Source of the DNA: Myripristis murdjan
Lineage: Eukaryota; Chordata; Actinopteri; Holocentriformes; Holocentridae
Assembly: GCF_902150065.1 (NCBI RefSeq)
Contig: NC_043980.1
Location: forward strand, 11,921,054-11,985,053
Direction of reading: 5' to 3'
DNA: 64,000 nt
This document shows, piece after piece, positions 51,675 through 63,399 of this stretch. The stretch's first letter is position 1, and the number at the start of each line of letters is the position of its first letter. The notes beneath the pieces were generated by a model. It ran no database searches. It was not told the DNA's origin and worked only from the letters and a program-made list of their open reading frames with translations. Both the position numbers and the translations under genes were made by a program.

Positions 51675-52897
51675 TTAAGCTGATCCCGACGATGGCCGAC
51701 GGCAGCGTGGCCCGGTATATGTTTTTAATTTATTTGGATCTAATTCACAGTTTAAATCGCTCCTAGGTGTTTTGGTGCTCTGTAGCTTGTAGACCACGCT
51801 ACACCACTGGCTTTTTGTCAGGACGTCAGTGATTCTGAACACCTCGTAGGGAGGAATCAACACCTGTCCATCTTGCTTTATGGAAGAATAATGAGTTATC
51901 TCGGCGCCGAAACATGTATAGATCTCAAAACAAGAGACGTTCCCAGAGAAAACAAAGGAGTACTTGCTTGAGGCTGTCAAGGTGAAAATACCGAAACGCA
52001 TCTCTTGGTTGACAACATTCTGACTCAAACGCGTCCTGGTTCTGAGATAGGTGGTCCTGCAGGAGTTCTGATTTTGCCTCAGGATTTGAGTGGCCTCGGT
52101 CAGGTGGAAGTACAGGTAGTGGTACTGGAATCCAACCGTGCTGTACTTGCTTCTCCCCCATTTCGCTGCTTGGCTGAAGTCTTGCTGGATTTGTTTGAAT
52201 TTAACGTTTGTGTGCAGGTACAAAACCGTGGCGTGCTCTTCTCTCAAGTCTTTGTCCACGGGCTTTGCTGCCCTTTCTTCAGATAAGGCCCAAGCTATGC
52301 TGAGGTTGGGGTTGATATGCCACTCAAAAATGCCAAACTGCTCAATCATATCTGCCACTTCAGACTGGCAACCATGGTACATGTCATCGATGGAATCAGC
52401 CGCCATATCCAGCGACACTTCAGCGGTCTTACTCCTCTGCAGATAGAGAGAAGAAACAGCTCAGCATAGGTGACTGAGCAGAGGCAAGTCTGCAAGTGTA
52501 AATATGATAGATTTGCAATTTCTGTTGATTATGTGGACATAAATAATACAATCAATTATTATGCATGTGAGTGCATGTGTTGCATTTGGTGGTGCATCCT
52601 TTACAAATGTTCAGTGCCATTAATATCGAATTTCAGTATTGTAAGTATTGTTTCACACACACATTAAATCAATAGTACTCTGCTTCATATACACATAACA
52701 CATGGATTTTTTTATTAATTCAAACCAAAAAAAAAAAAAAAAAAAAAAAGTCATCCTACCTGAAATGGTAGCTCATGCCACCAGAGTATGATGTATGGGT
52801 CATGATACAATATGAACGTCACCGCTAACATCAAACAAAGGGTTGCCCAGTTCCTTGTTGTCCTCTTTACACAAACTGGCCCTCTGCAGAGCTTCAT
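51675..52897 (-). CDS. ART-4: membrane-anchored ART-like pseudoenzyme, two coding exons
   Basis: Exons 52897-52760 (46 aa) and 52436-51675 join TTTCAG|GTAGGA to CTGCAG|AGG in phase 0, giving 299 aa. The N-terminus is basic then hydrophobic (KRTTRNWATLCLMLAVTFIL), a likely type II signal anchor. The ART fold is recognisable: DDMYHGC, CFEIYTCFGA, VLIPPYEVF and DLNC. All three catalytic elements are altered: TYLR instead of YRR (R to L), FTLTAS instead of FxSxS (first S to L), and KQDGQVLIPP instead of ExEVLIPP (catalytic E to Q). The frame is intact over 254 codons, so it is not a decaying pseudogene. No arginine-specific transferase activity is expected, as in vertebrate ART3/ART4. A donor at 53239 (GAAAG|GTAAGA) may end a 5' UTR exon. 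Confidence 0.88.
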
Positions 52898-54618
52898 ATC
52901 TGAATAGGAAGAATGTTTTCCATGTAAGAATTACTAAAGGTTTCAGCAAAGCAAAGCTAATGGAAATACAAAAATGCTGCACCAACATTCTCTATCTTCT
53001 CGTTTTGTGTTGTTGTCCATCACATTTCCATGACTAGTCTACTTATTTGCCAGCATGTTGATTAGATCAGCTGCTTGCACATTAAATCTGTGGGTAAGGG
53101 TGACAGCTGATTGGCTGAAAGAGAAGTAAATGCATACATAAGCTGCATCTACTGCTTTTCCCTTGTGTCCTGCCAATGAACCTTAAAGCCTGATACTGTC
53201 CACCAGCAAATGTGTGAATTCTGATTATTTTGTCTTACCTTTCCACAGCCAGGTGCTTTCAAAAGGAGCGTAACATTCCTCAGAGGTGACAAGTATCACA
53301 AACAGCACTGAGCACTGAGAGAGCTCTGCCTCAGCGTCTTCTGCTTGCAAGCAAATTCCAACCAGGATTCACCGCACAGGATTTACAGGTCCAACAGCAC
53401 AGCACAGGCATTCCTCACCTTTGTTCAAATCTAAAACTATCCCATGGGCCAAAGCAGAGGCAGTATGGATCTTATCTTGCTTGTGAGTAGCATTGGGCGA
53501 AAAAAAAAAAGTGAAGTTGCAAAATTCATATTTGCGGTATACACAAATCTATTATTTTGGGTGTTTACGTTTGTGAAAGAAAGGACAGCAAATACATTGC
53601 CAGTTGTCAGTGAAAGTTTGTTTTCCATTGCAGCTCTATCATGCAGTCACTTCACTGTTTGCATTTGAATAGAGAGGGAGGTACCATGTGTGGGGACAGC
53701 GGAAAATCCTGTTTAGCAGAGAAGCTTGCGCAGGCAAAATTAGACTACAGGAAAACATTTTGAACAGTAAAACAGTCAATAACAAAAAAACGTTGTTTTT
53801 TTTTTTTAACAAGCCTTCTGTAGATGGCTCATTTTAAGCAAAAAGGAAAAGTAAAAGGCCGCCGCTGAAATTCAACGTCCTGTTGACATGGAATAGCTAC
53901 ACTTGGCGGTGATCAGAGCACTAGCTGCTTATGATATGGTAAGTGAAAGAGTCAGCAAAATAGCTAAATTATTTTGAAAACTTTGCTATACTGCATGTTC
54001 CAATCCACAATTTGGATTTATAGGACAGTGAAAATCAATAGCTACAACCTTAACTCAAATTTACTTACATTTTTTATCCTCGGGGCCCATTTGACCAATA
54101 CAATTTAAACCTCCAGAAAATGCTAATAATTAAAATTGTTCCAAGTTTATGTGTCACAGGCTTTGTTTCTTTGCTGGCCACCTATATTGTCCTAAACATA
54201 AAACATAACCCCTGTACTCACCCTCCATTATACACCAAAGATCTCATGGCAATCCTGTTTTCCCCTCCCCCAGTGGTTCTTACACTACAACAGGTATAGT
54301 TATGTTACTTCAGGACCCTGAAGCTAAAGCAAGTTTTTTTATCTTAGTTATCTTAGAAAAAGTCATTAAATAGGAAGCCACGTGTTTAAGCAATATGAAT
54401 TATGTTTAGCATTTATTTAGACATGTTAAAAGCTGAATGGAGTCAAATTGACCCCAAAGATAATAGGAGGGTTAAGGAGGGTATCAACTTTCCCCTCAGG
54501 GATCAATGAAGTATTTCTGAGGCTTTGCAGCACCACTGCATACATAATAATTTTCATTTCATAAAAGTTTAATTGTCAGCTTCGTGACACTGCACACTTG
54601 CTCTGTTCCAGATGCAGT
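52898..54618. promoter_or_regulatory. Divergent intergenic region between ART-4 and ART-5
   Basis: About 1.7 kb separates the two start codons, which read outward. It includes acceptors just upstream of both ATGs and a candidate ART-4 5' UTR exon ending at 53239. It should hold both promoters. I cannot place TATA boxes with confidence. Confidence 0.4.
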
Positions 54619-56039
54619 ATGCCTCCCTGGGAGAGGCAAACATGTCAGAAGAAAATCTTTTCTATGTGTGCCATCAGCTCTCTCGTCCTTCTGTTCGGGT
54701 CACTGGCGTTCACTGTCATATTTTTCACTTTCAGATGGAATGATGGTGAAAAGGTATTTAACATTTTACAGAACCTTTAAACTCTGGGAAGAATTGGAAG
54801 CTCTTTCTTGAACATTTCATTGACCTTTTCTGCCAAATAAACAGTAAAATGTTATGACATTTAGTGAAAGTATATTCTCAGGGATATAGCACATGTAAGC
54901 ATATAAACCATACATCCACTGAAAAGGAGTCATATTCTGTAAAATCTTATTATCTAACAGACTTGCCACTCTGAGGTATAAATTTTAAGGACACTTGCTG
55001 TTTTTATAAAGTATTTTAATGAGATGAATGAAGGTAAAAAACATAATGTTGTACTGATTTCCCTTATTAAATATTCACAAAAGAGAAGATGTAGATCAGG
55101 TGAGTCCTCTATGTTTTGTACCTTCAGTGCATGTCGCCATCTACTGGATGGAAGCTGTTTTTGCTTTTTTTCTAGAAAGGTATTCAGGATATGAGTCATG
55201 ACCCCAGTGACAGCATGTATGATGACTGCAGAGTCCAACCAGCAACTGTGGCTGATGAGCACATGATCCGGAGGTGGGATCACAGTACAAACTCATGTCA
55301 GGCCTGGAATGATGACCAGCAAAAAGCTAAAGAGCCAGCACACATGTACATGGAGAAAAAACATTCAGCCGCCATTTACATGTACACAAGTGTCGCACTG
55401 CTCCCTGACAACCAAGACTTCAAGACTGCAGCTAAAAGGAAAGAAAGAACTGCTGCAAAGGAGACATTTGATCACTGCTCCCTTTATTTTTACCTGAGCG
55501 AAGCCATTCAGATACTGAAACATGGCCAGGTGTCATGTTTTAACACATACTACAAAACAGAGACATTGTTGAATCAGAATATTTCAAAGAAACAGATGCG
55601 ATTCAGCACGTTCGTTTTAAGCTCTCTCAGTCGGGATATAAGCCCTCCAGGGAGCGCTTCCTGTTTTGAGATTTACACCTGTTTTGGTGCTGAGATAACA
55701 CATTATTCAGCCTTGAAACAAAGCGGCCAGGTGCTGATTCCTCCCTATGAGGTTTTCAAAGTTTCTAGCATCCAGACAGACGCACCATCATGTGAAGTCA
55801 CCTACACACTGAGGAGTAATCTGAACTGTGTTTATAACAGAGAGAGCAACACGTTGCATCCGATATCTGCAGTACCAGTGGATGGATTTTTGCTTATCAT
55901 CATCATCAGTAGTATCGCCATTGTATCTTTAATGCTGACCTTGGTGATTGTTAAAGTGTTAGAAAACCGCAAGGAAACTGCTGCTTATAGTGTTTCATCT
56001 ATGCACAGTGCTCCTTACAGCTCTGGAGTCGTGATTTAG
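54619..56039 (+). CDS. ART-5: ART-like pseudoenzyme with C-terminal transmembrane helix and tail
   Basis: Exons 54619-54753 and 55176-56039 (GAAAAG|GTATTT to TTTCTAG|AAA, phase 0) give 332 aa. The ATG at 54619 is chosen because it puts basic residues before the hydrophobic stretch, as in ART-4; 54664 is an in-frame alternative. The N-terminal hydrophobic segment is about residues 16-37. The ART domain keeps DSMYDDC, CFEIYTCFGA, VLIPPYEVF and NLNC. The catalytic residues are lost: TYYK instead of YRR, FVLSS instead of FxSxS, KQSGQV instead of ExEV. After NLNC it gains a strong transmembrane helix (FLLIIIISSIAIVSLMLTLV) and a 29-residue tail ending GVVI. The poly-A signal AATAAA is at 56296. 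Likely a membrane NAD-fold binding protein rather than a transferase. Confidence 0.88.
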
Positions 56040-56301
56040 AAGGCAGTGTAGTGTTTAGAGTCTGTCTTACTGAAGCTCAAAGCATCAAAAACTTGTACAG
56101 TAGCCAGTATTTTTTAACTTTAAACTGTTCATGAAGTCGGAAAAACGAAAAAAACAGCCATAATGGCCACCTTAGTAGTGATGTAAAGGACATTTATGTG
56201 ATTTCATGACTTTCCAGCTCTAAATGTTGTGGCTGCATTCTCTGGAAATGATTTTACTTCCAGTGGCATACAATATCAGACTAAAATTGTGGCAAAATAA
56301 A

Positions 56302-58387
56302 TTCTTGATCTAGTAATGCGAGCTGTAGTCATTGCACGGTAAATATAATTGCCGTGTGCAAGTGAAACAATGGAAAGCTCTGTTGTGTCTGCTCCTTGTC
56401 CAGAATTTACCTTCTGACTTGAGGTACATTTTCCAAAACACACATTGCCCAATAGTTGCAAGTTTGTTTAGAACACCTATGCAAACTTATATATTACAAT
56501 GTTTTTTGTTTTTTTTTTCTTCAGGAAAAAGTACAACAAAATGTTGACAAGGCACCTTTATGTTAACTGGTGTCATATTTATGAAAGTAATAATGCCTTG
56601 TAGTAAGTCTTCTCCCATTACTGTAGTTTGATTATCATGTTTTTTTCTTTGTGACATTAAAATTCAATTGTAAAAAATGGATAAACATTGTGTATTGTGG
56701 TGCTGAATTCCTAAATAAACATTCCTAAAGAGCTACTATATCTTTAACTTTTTGCACAAATCCCTTTGGTTTGAATGTGATTGCATTAAATATCTGCCAT
56801 GCTGGCTCATATTTGAGTGACTGTGTTTTAAAATTTCCTGCTCAGTGATGAAAATGAATGAAGGACAATTTAAGGGGTGATATTGTTGGGGAAACAAGCT
56901 ACAGTTGTTTAATTTATTTAACAGGCCTACCATGAAAACTGGGCCACAGGAAATCGAACCAAAGCAAGAATTACAATTACATTACAATTAAATATCCTTA
57001 AAACAACACAGACGACGGCACTCTCCTGTGTAAACCAACGATTATTGAGCCAACATGTGATGATCACAACAGCACAGCATTCACTGGGCCTCAACTGTAG
57101 GCCACCACGTGTTTGCTGATGCAGCACACCCGGTGCTTCCATACACCAGTTGCCCTTTTCCAGTGTTCAGGGTGTTTGACCGGCATTAGAAGATAAGAGC
57201 AGGGAGAATAACCACTATCCCCTAATAACCAAACAATGCCGGGGTCCGGAGCATGGTGTTATTTGTTCCTCCCTGCCCTCTTGTGTGGATGTCAGCACTG
57301 ATCCTTCACTGAATCCAAGTAACTTGCACACTGATGGCAGCTTAGCCTCTCTACATGCATATATTGAGATGCTCATTCACTGAGGAACTGCAGGAATCAA
57401 TCTATGCATCAGCGACCACTGGGATGTCATCTACAGCAATGGAACCATCAGTCGTTCTCCTGTTTCTCCATTGCCATACTGAGGACGGTAATGGTGTTGG
57501 CCCGCTGCAGCAGCAAAGGTCCTACTGCTATGACAGCTCTGGAAACAGACGGCGTGCAAAGACCTAGGCCATCACCAGACATTTCTACAACAACAAGCTC
57601 CCTGTGGGCATCGCAGCACGGTGTGGCTAACGGCTGCACCACGAACCTCAAAGCGCTGTTGAGCCTCGTGGCCGTCGCAAGATGAAGATCAACCAAATGG
57701 AGCGACTTCAAGGTCCTCTCCTTTGCTCTCCTCTCCTGGATCATATCAGCTGTTCTTTGGAAAGCAAGCATCGCTGTAAGTACATCACATACAACCAGAG
57801 CTTTACAAGAACTATTCAATCTGCGCATCTGTTTGGAGCCTCACCGTGTTGGGAAACCACCAGCACAGGTATGCGATTGTCCAGAGTGCCCGACTAACAT
57901 AATGTCAGTACAAATGTGGTATTTAGCTGTAACAACAAACAATAGGTGGATGACTTAAGTTGTTATTGTGAGGAAATGGGAGCCAGAGACCAAGATGAGG
58001 ATGAGTGGATGCAAGCGGTAAAAGTGAGAAGTTTGCTAAGGTGTATATATTTAGATTTTACATCCCTTGTAAGTTACAAGCCAGATTTAAAAAAAAAAAA
58101 AAAAAAAAATCTTTCCGCTTTCAAAGTAAAGATTCAACACAAGGTATGCCTTGTGCCTCGGCTTACTGTAGTATAAATTTGAGGATTTCCACTTGACGCA
58201 CAAGGTCGAGGATCACACCTTTCTAAAATGCAAAATGTCAAAGGCAACATCAACTCAGGTTTATAACTTGATTTGATTTGTATGTTGCCGTAGTGTTTGC
58301 TTTATGCTCTGCAGTGTTTATCTGGTGAAAGCCACGCTAAAACGGGGTACTCTCTTCTGCCAAAAGGTGTGGTTCTGGTGGATATCT

Positions 58388-58459
<72 letters not shown>

Positions 58460-59785
58460 CTCTCTCTCTCTCTTTCATCATCTCATCACCTCTTACATTC
58501 TGTATGACAGAATAACACATGATTCCTCATACATTTTTCTTGGGTCCCGTCCAAGAACAGCTTCACACAGTACATGACCTGCACACACAACCCGGGGAAT
58601 CACACTCTTTCATCCATATATGGTTGCATTATTTGAATAAACAGAAACAAAACTCCCCAAGTCACTTTCCATTTCATTACTGGACTCACCCATTTGTTGC
58701 ACATATCTAAAACCCCTGGAGGTCCCACATGTGATTTCATGATCAGCATCACAGTCACACACAGGGGGGCAAAGGGCAGGTCCCGACTCTTACCTGAGTA
58801 CAGATTCTGATTGATTCTTATGACCTGTAGTCACTGAGGTGTGTTTTTCCACAAGACACACATCTTCCAAACATTCTGACACTAAATTGGTATTTTCCAG
58901 ACAAACAAATTCAAGAAAAGGGATTTTGTTGAGTAATGTTTGAGTTGAGTTTTGCCCCAACATACACACTTATGAGCTGCATTAAGCAGAATCAGGCTTT
59001 TTATAACATAGAGTTTCATAAAATTATGCAATAAATAAATCTCCAAGAAGCAGCATAAAGGAAAACTTGGCACGGCTAGAGGTGCATTAATTTGACAACA
59101 GGTAACCCAACTCTCTTCGCACTTGCGCTGCAATCTGTAACTTAAATAAAACATATATTACAAAATCAAGTGTCATGAATATAGTCTATGACAAAGTGCA
59201 TTGCTGTTATCATACAACAAAATAACTAAACTCAGATTTCACAGGGGACGCAAGCCGTCCTTCATGTTGGCCTGGCCTGATGATGATCTGGAAAGGTATG
59301 TGAGGTTGGATGTTAATCAACAGCGCTCTGTTTAGTCCGTCATCCAACATTGTGTGAAGGTCAGGACCTCATGCTGCCGACACTGTTTAAACAGGTTCAC
59401 TCGCTGCTGTTGTCAGGCTCACAAGGACCAACATTTTTATTGAGCACTGGCCCTGTAAAAAAAAAATAAATAAATAAATAAACAAATGAATGATTAAATC
59501 TGTCATTGTGGAAGTCTGGAAAATTTTGTGTGAAAACAAATCCAGTAATATTCCCTGTAACTTGAACCTAATGAACTTTGTTGTTTGCCGTAATTTACGA
59601 CCCTCTTGTTCACTTCAAAGTACACATGATGACAGAGATTGTGGTCTGTCCTCACTTTATTTTGTCGTGCTAAGCCCTGTCAGCAAATGTCCACTTCCGT
59701 CTTCTTGAACTACTAACAAATTTGGTTGGAAGGGCATTTTGTGGGCAGTTTCTTACGAACTCTTTGCATCTGATCACATAAAAAG

Positions 59786-59822
<37 letters not shown>

Positions 59823-60467
59823 GACTGAACCACAGATAGAGACACAGATAGAGACGCTGATGGAGATGCATGGGTACTATGCCACTCCCTTTGCCAGGAT
59901 TTCGCAATCACTTCATGCAAGTCAACAAAGGTTATTGACAAAGTGATTGCGGTAAAGATAAAACTATGTCACCTACATTACCGGCTTGGCCAGAAACAGA
60001 CGGTCGGTGTCTTCTCTAGCATGTTGCTTTAGTTTGTACTCAACTCCGCTCCCAAACTGACACAGACATATACTTACCTGTTAGTTATCAGAGGTTAAAA
60101 AAGAGTATGTATGTCAGTATGTATGCTTTTTGTATGACAGCTGGCATGTACAATATGTATATATGTGCACTCAGGTACACACTTATGCATGTATGTATAT
60201 GTAAACAGTACAATTAATATCTTACCTGTGTTTTGTTTGCTTATCGTTATAAAGAATTTCAGGATGAAACAGAAATGAAATTGATTACAAGGATTCGGCA
60301 GCCATAAGCTTTTGCTTCAGCCGAAAACCCTTTTCAACAAACCATATTCATTTTCTTTAATTCTTTAATTATGTTTAATAAGTTGTGCTGCTGTGATCGA
60401 AATAAACATATTAATTCATTCATTCATTCATTCATTCATTCATTCATTCATTTGTAATTTGTAAGAG
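56302..60467. other. Gene-free stretch after ART-5
   Basis: CT microsatellite 58387-58465, CA near 59792-59820, TTCA repeats 60416-60452. A GC-richer block at 57350-57790 has overlapping frames on both strands but no family I recognise and no consistent splice structure. Confidence 0.5.
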
Positions 60468-60962
60468 GTCGCCCTTACCAAAAAGTAGTATACTCAAGTA
60501 ACTTATAAGTATACTTTTTATGAACTAAGTATACTTTCTGTGAACTAATACTTAGGTAAGTATACTTTTCAGATTACTTTGAATGTACTATCAGGAATAT
60601 ACTTAACAAAAGTATACTTAGTTTATACTGATGAGTACACAGACAAAGTTTAAGTATAATCCAAGTATAACATACTTGATATACTTTAAGTATATTATCC
60701 AATAGTAGTTAAAACTTAGTACAAGTATATAAAAATGTTGTACCTGCTTGCAACATGGAGTGTTATTTTACTGTATTAGCTGGCTTGTTGTATAGCTATT
60801 TTACACATTGGCTGCTTTGCCATAACACATACACTGTGAGTGAACCTGTAGTGTACTGCTTATCAGTGGCGTAGCTGGCTGGTTAATGCAGGGGGGGCGG
60901 GACCTTGTAGTGGGCCTATCAGGAATAAGATGCTATACAAAGTGTTTTATTGTTAATATTTG

Positions 60963-60965
60963 GCC

Positions 60966-61007
<42 letters not shown>
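60963..61007 (+). repeat. TTA trinucleotide microsatellite
   Basis: About 14 tandem TTA units within the hAT element. Confidence 0.9.
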
Positions 61008-61716
61008 CATTGTTATTATAATGTTGTTGTTGTTGTAAGGAGTCAAAGAAGCTTGTAGTGTTATTTCAACACCATGGCAGTGCCATGGATTTATCGGATG
61101 AGTGAACTGCTGATATTTTGCAAAACAACACTTTAGCCTTGGCCAACTGTAGTCTATTTCAGCACCATCGTTATTGCCATGGGTTTTACAAATAATTTAT
61201 GGTAGTTTTTGATGGTTAAATCATAATACAGCCACATCAATTCACACAATCAAGCCAAGCCACATACGCCTAATCAATCCACACAAAACGTAGGCCTAAT
61301 GTACAAGCGACAACAGCCTATTTCAGCACCATGGTCAGCGCCATGGATTTACCAAATAATGTGATGGTTGAATGAATCATCATAAAGCCATGCAGCCTTC
61401 CACACAACCAAGACACACAGCCTAATCAATGCAAGCAGAGCAAAGTAGACCTAGCTGTGAGCGACAGCGACAATACCAACACAAATTAAGGAAACACGGT
61501 GGTAGACAGATTTTGCTAGACAGATTTATGACAACTTTAAGCCAATAATATGAAACAAGTTACTCACCAATGGTGTCTTCAGCGTAGATTATTACTACTA
61601 TCCTCCTCATCGCTACCACTAGCATCATCCTCAGCGATACGCATACTAACGTTAGCAACATGCTGTGTCCCACAACTTTTGGTAAGGTTAGCGGGGCGAG
61701 CATTCAGCTGGCCAGA

Positions 61717-62759
61717 GGTCCGTTTCCCAAAGCAGGTTTAGTGAAAACTCTGAGTCTGTTAACCCTGAAATGAGGGAAACCCTGAGTTTTCCGTTTCACA
61801 AAGGGGGGTAAGTCAAAGCAGAGAAAGAGGGGTAACTCTAGCCTGTTTCACAGAGGGAGGTAACTGAAGCTCTCGGTCAGTTACCGCAGTAACAGACTCC
61901 ATGAAACTAACCTGGTCGGGACCAGGTTTTTCTCATGAAACCTCGAGTTTCTCTCTGTGTCCGCCCTCTTTCAGCCACACACCGTATTTAACTTCCTCAT
62001 TCATTCAGTCAGCAGGCGAGTTTTGGCGTGGCATATTAGTTCTGCCGTCTGTTATTTTAAAAAAAAAAACAAAAAAAAAAACAGTCAGTAGGCCTTTATT
62101 AGAAGTCCATTAGTTGTTAGGTGGCGGCTTTTTTTTCCACGAACATGGCATGTCCTTTCGACAACAATCCCGTGGATGAAGGTGCAGTGTTACTGCGCAG
62201 AGAATTAAATATTCGTCGGGAGATGGTTATAAGACCGCGCATGATTGAACAATGTTTTTATATTTCATCTTAAGCTGCTGCCAAGTGCGCTTCTCCCCCG
62301 CGGGATTGCACCTAAATGAAATAAATGAATAGGCTACCATTTAAGCAGTTTTCCCCTGTAATATTATTGTGATTGCACCGGACGACATTTAAACATAAGC
62401 ATTGACCCGAGTAGCAGTGTTCTCCCACACCGTCTCCCTCTCCTTTGCCGCTGCAGCTGTGTTGCACTTTAAAAAATAATAATAATAATAAAAACTTGTT
62501 CAAACTCACTGTATGAATGAAACGCAGCCCGACGCTTCCTCGTTGCCATGGTGACTCGTCAAATCGGGGCTCCATTGACGCTGTCTTTTTATACCTGTGG
62601 TGCACGCGCTTAACTCCAGGTGAAACTACTCAGAGTTGATCAAACTAACTCAAATCAGCTGTTCTGGAACCGAAAAATCAGTTTCCTATCTCAGAGTAGA
62701 TCAACTCAGAGTTCAGGGTAAGACTCGGAGTTTGTTGAAACTGCTTTGTGAAACGGACC
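61717..62759 (+). mobile_element. PIF/Harbinger-like element nested in the hAT
   Basis: Left end GGTCCGTTTCCCAAAGCAGG, right end the complement of GGTCCGTTTCACAAAGCAG, with CCAGA on both sides (61712-61716 and 62760-62764). If the true duplication is the usual 3 bp (AGA), two terminal bases differ. It carries the start of a HARBI1-like transposase (62145), which supports the assignment. Confidence 0.75.
62145..62273 (+). pseudogene. HARBI1-like transposase N-terminal remnant
   Basis: A 42-codon frame (MACPFDNNPVDEGAVLLRRE…REMVIRPR) matches the N-terminal pattern of fish Harbinger transposases, which have a run of LRR and RVIRPR residues before the HTH region. A stop follows and the DDE nuclease part is absent. 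Confidence 0.6.
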
Positions 62760-63316
62760 CCAGATGTCGAAGCAGAGGGTTGAGTTGTGAAGCACACAAG
62801 GCCACTAGGTTCCTCTTCCTTTGTTTCTCCTTGATCTTTTGCCATCCCGACTTTTTCCCCATTTTAGCATTGAACGCAATCGGACGCTAGCGGGACCGTC
62901 AGCAAACTTCAGACTTCGATCAAATCAAAATGATGCATCATGTATACAAGGAAGTAACGTTACAGTAGGCTAGGAGTGACATTTGACAGCCAATCACCTC
63001 CCCCCTTACTAGTTTGAAGTTTGGTGTGGTAACGTAAGTTAATGTTGTCTTTTCACTTTTTGATTTTAAACAAAAAATGTAGCCTAAATTTTAGGGTTAT
63101 TTTTTTTTATTTCAACTGTAATTTAATTTTATTAGCATATGGAAACAAATAGCCTACATAGGCTACAGAGAGGTTAGAATCGAGCGCTGCTGGTGACAGG
63201 GGGCCGGGTAGTCTCATGCAAGAATCGGCCCAGCCAGCCAGCCAGCGCGTTGACAGACTAGCGGCACGGGGGAGGGGGGCTGTTAAAGTGGTACTGCGAC
63301 GGGCTGAATTGACAGA

Positions 63317-63399
63317 TGACGGCCGATTGCTGCAACCACAGCAAATCTGTTTGTGAGGCAAACAGATTGCAGCAGTGTGGTTGCAGCAATCGGCCGTCA
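63317..63399. repeat. Near-perfect 83-nt hairpin in the hAT right subterminal region
   Basis: 63317-63340 is the exact reverse complement of 63376-63399 (24 bp). An inner stem (63341-63353 with 63359-63370) has one bulge and a 5-nt loop. Confidence 0.85.

Noticed and set aside
57355-57897. Overlapping open frames on both strands, including a 126-codon minus-strand frame
   Set aside because: No recognisable domain, no consistent splice sites and no start with a signal or fold. The GC-rich composition explains open frames on both strands. The segment before GTAAGT at 57777 lacks a start codon after an in-frame stop.
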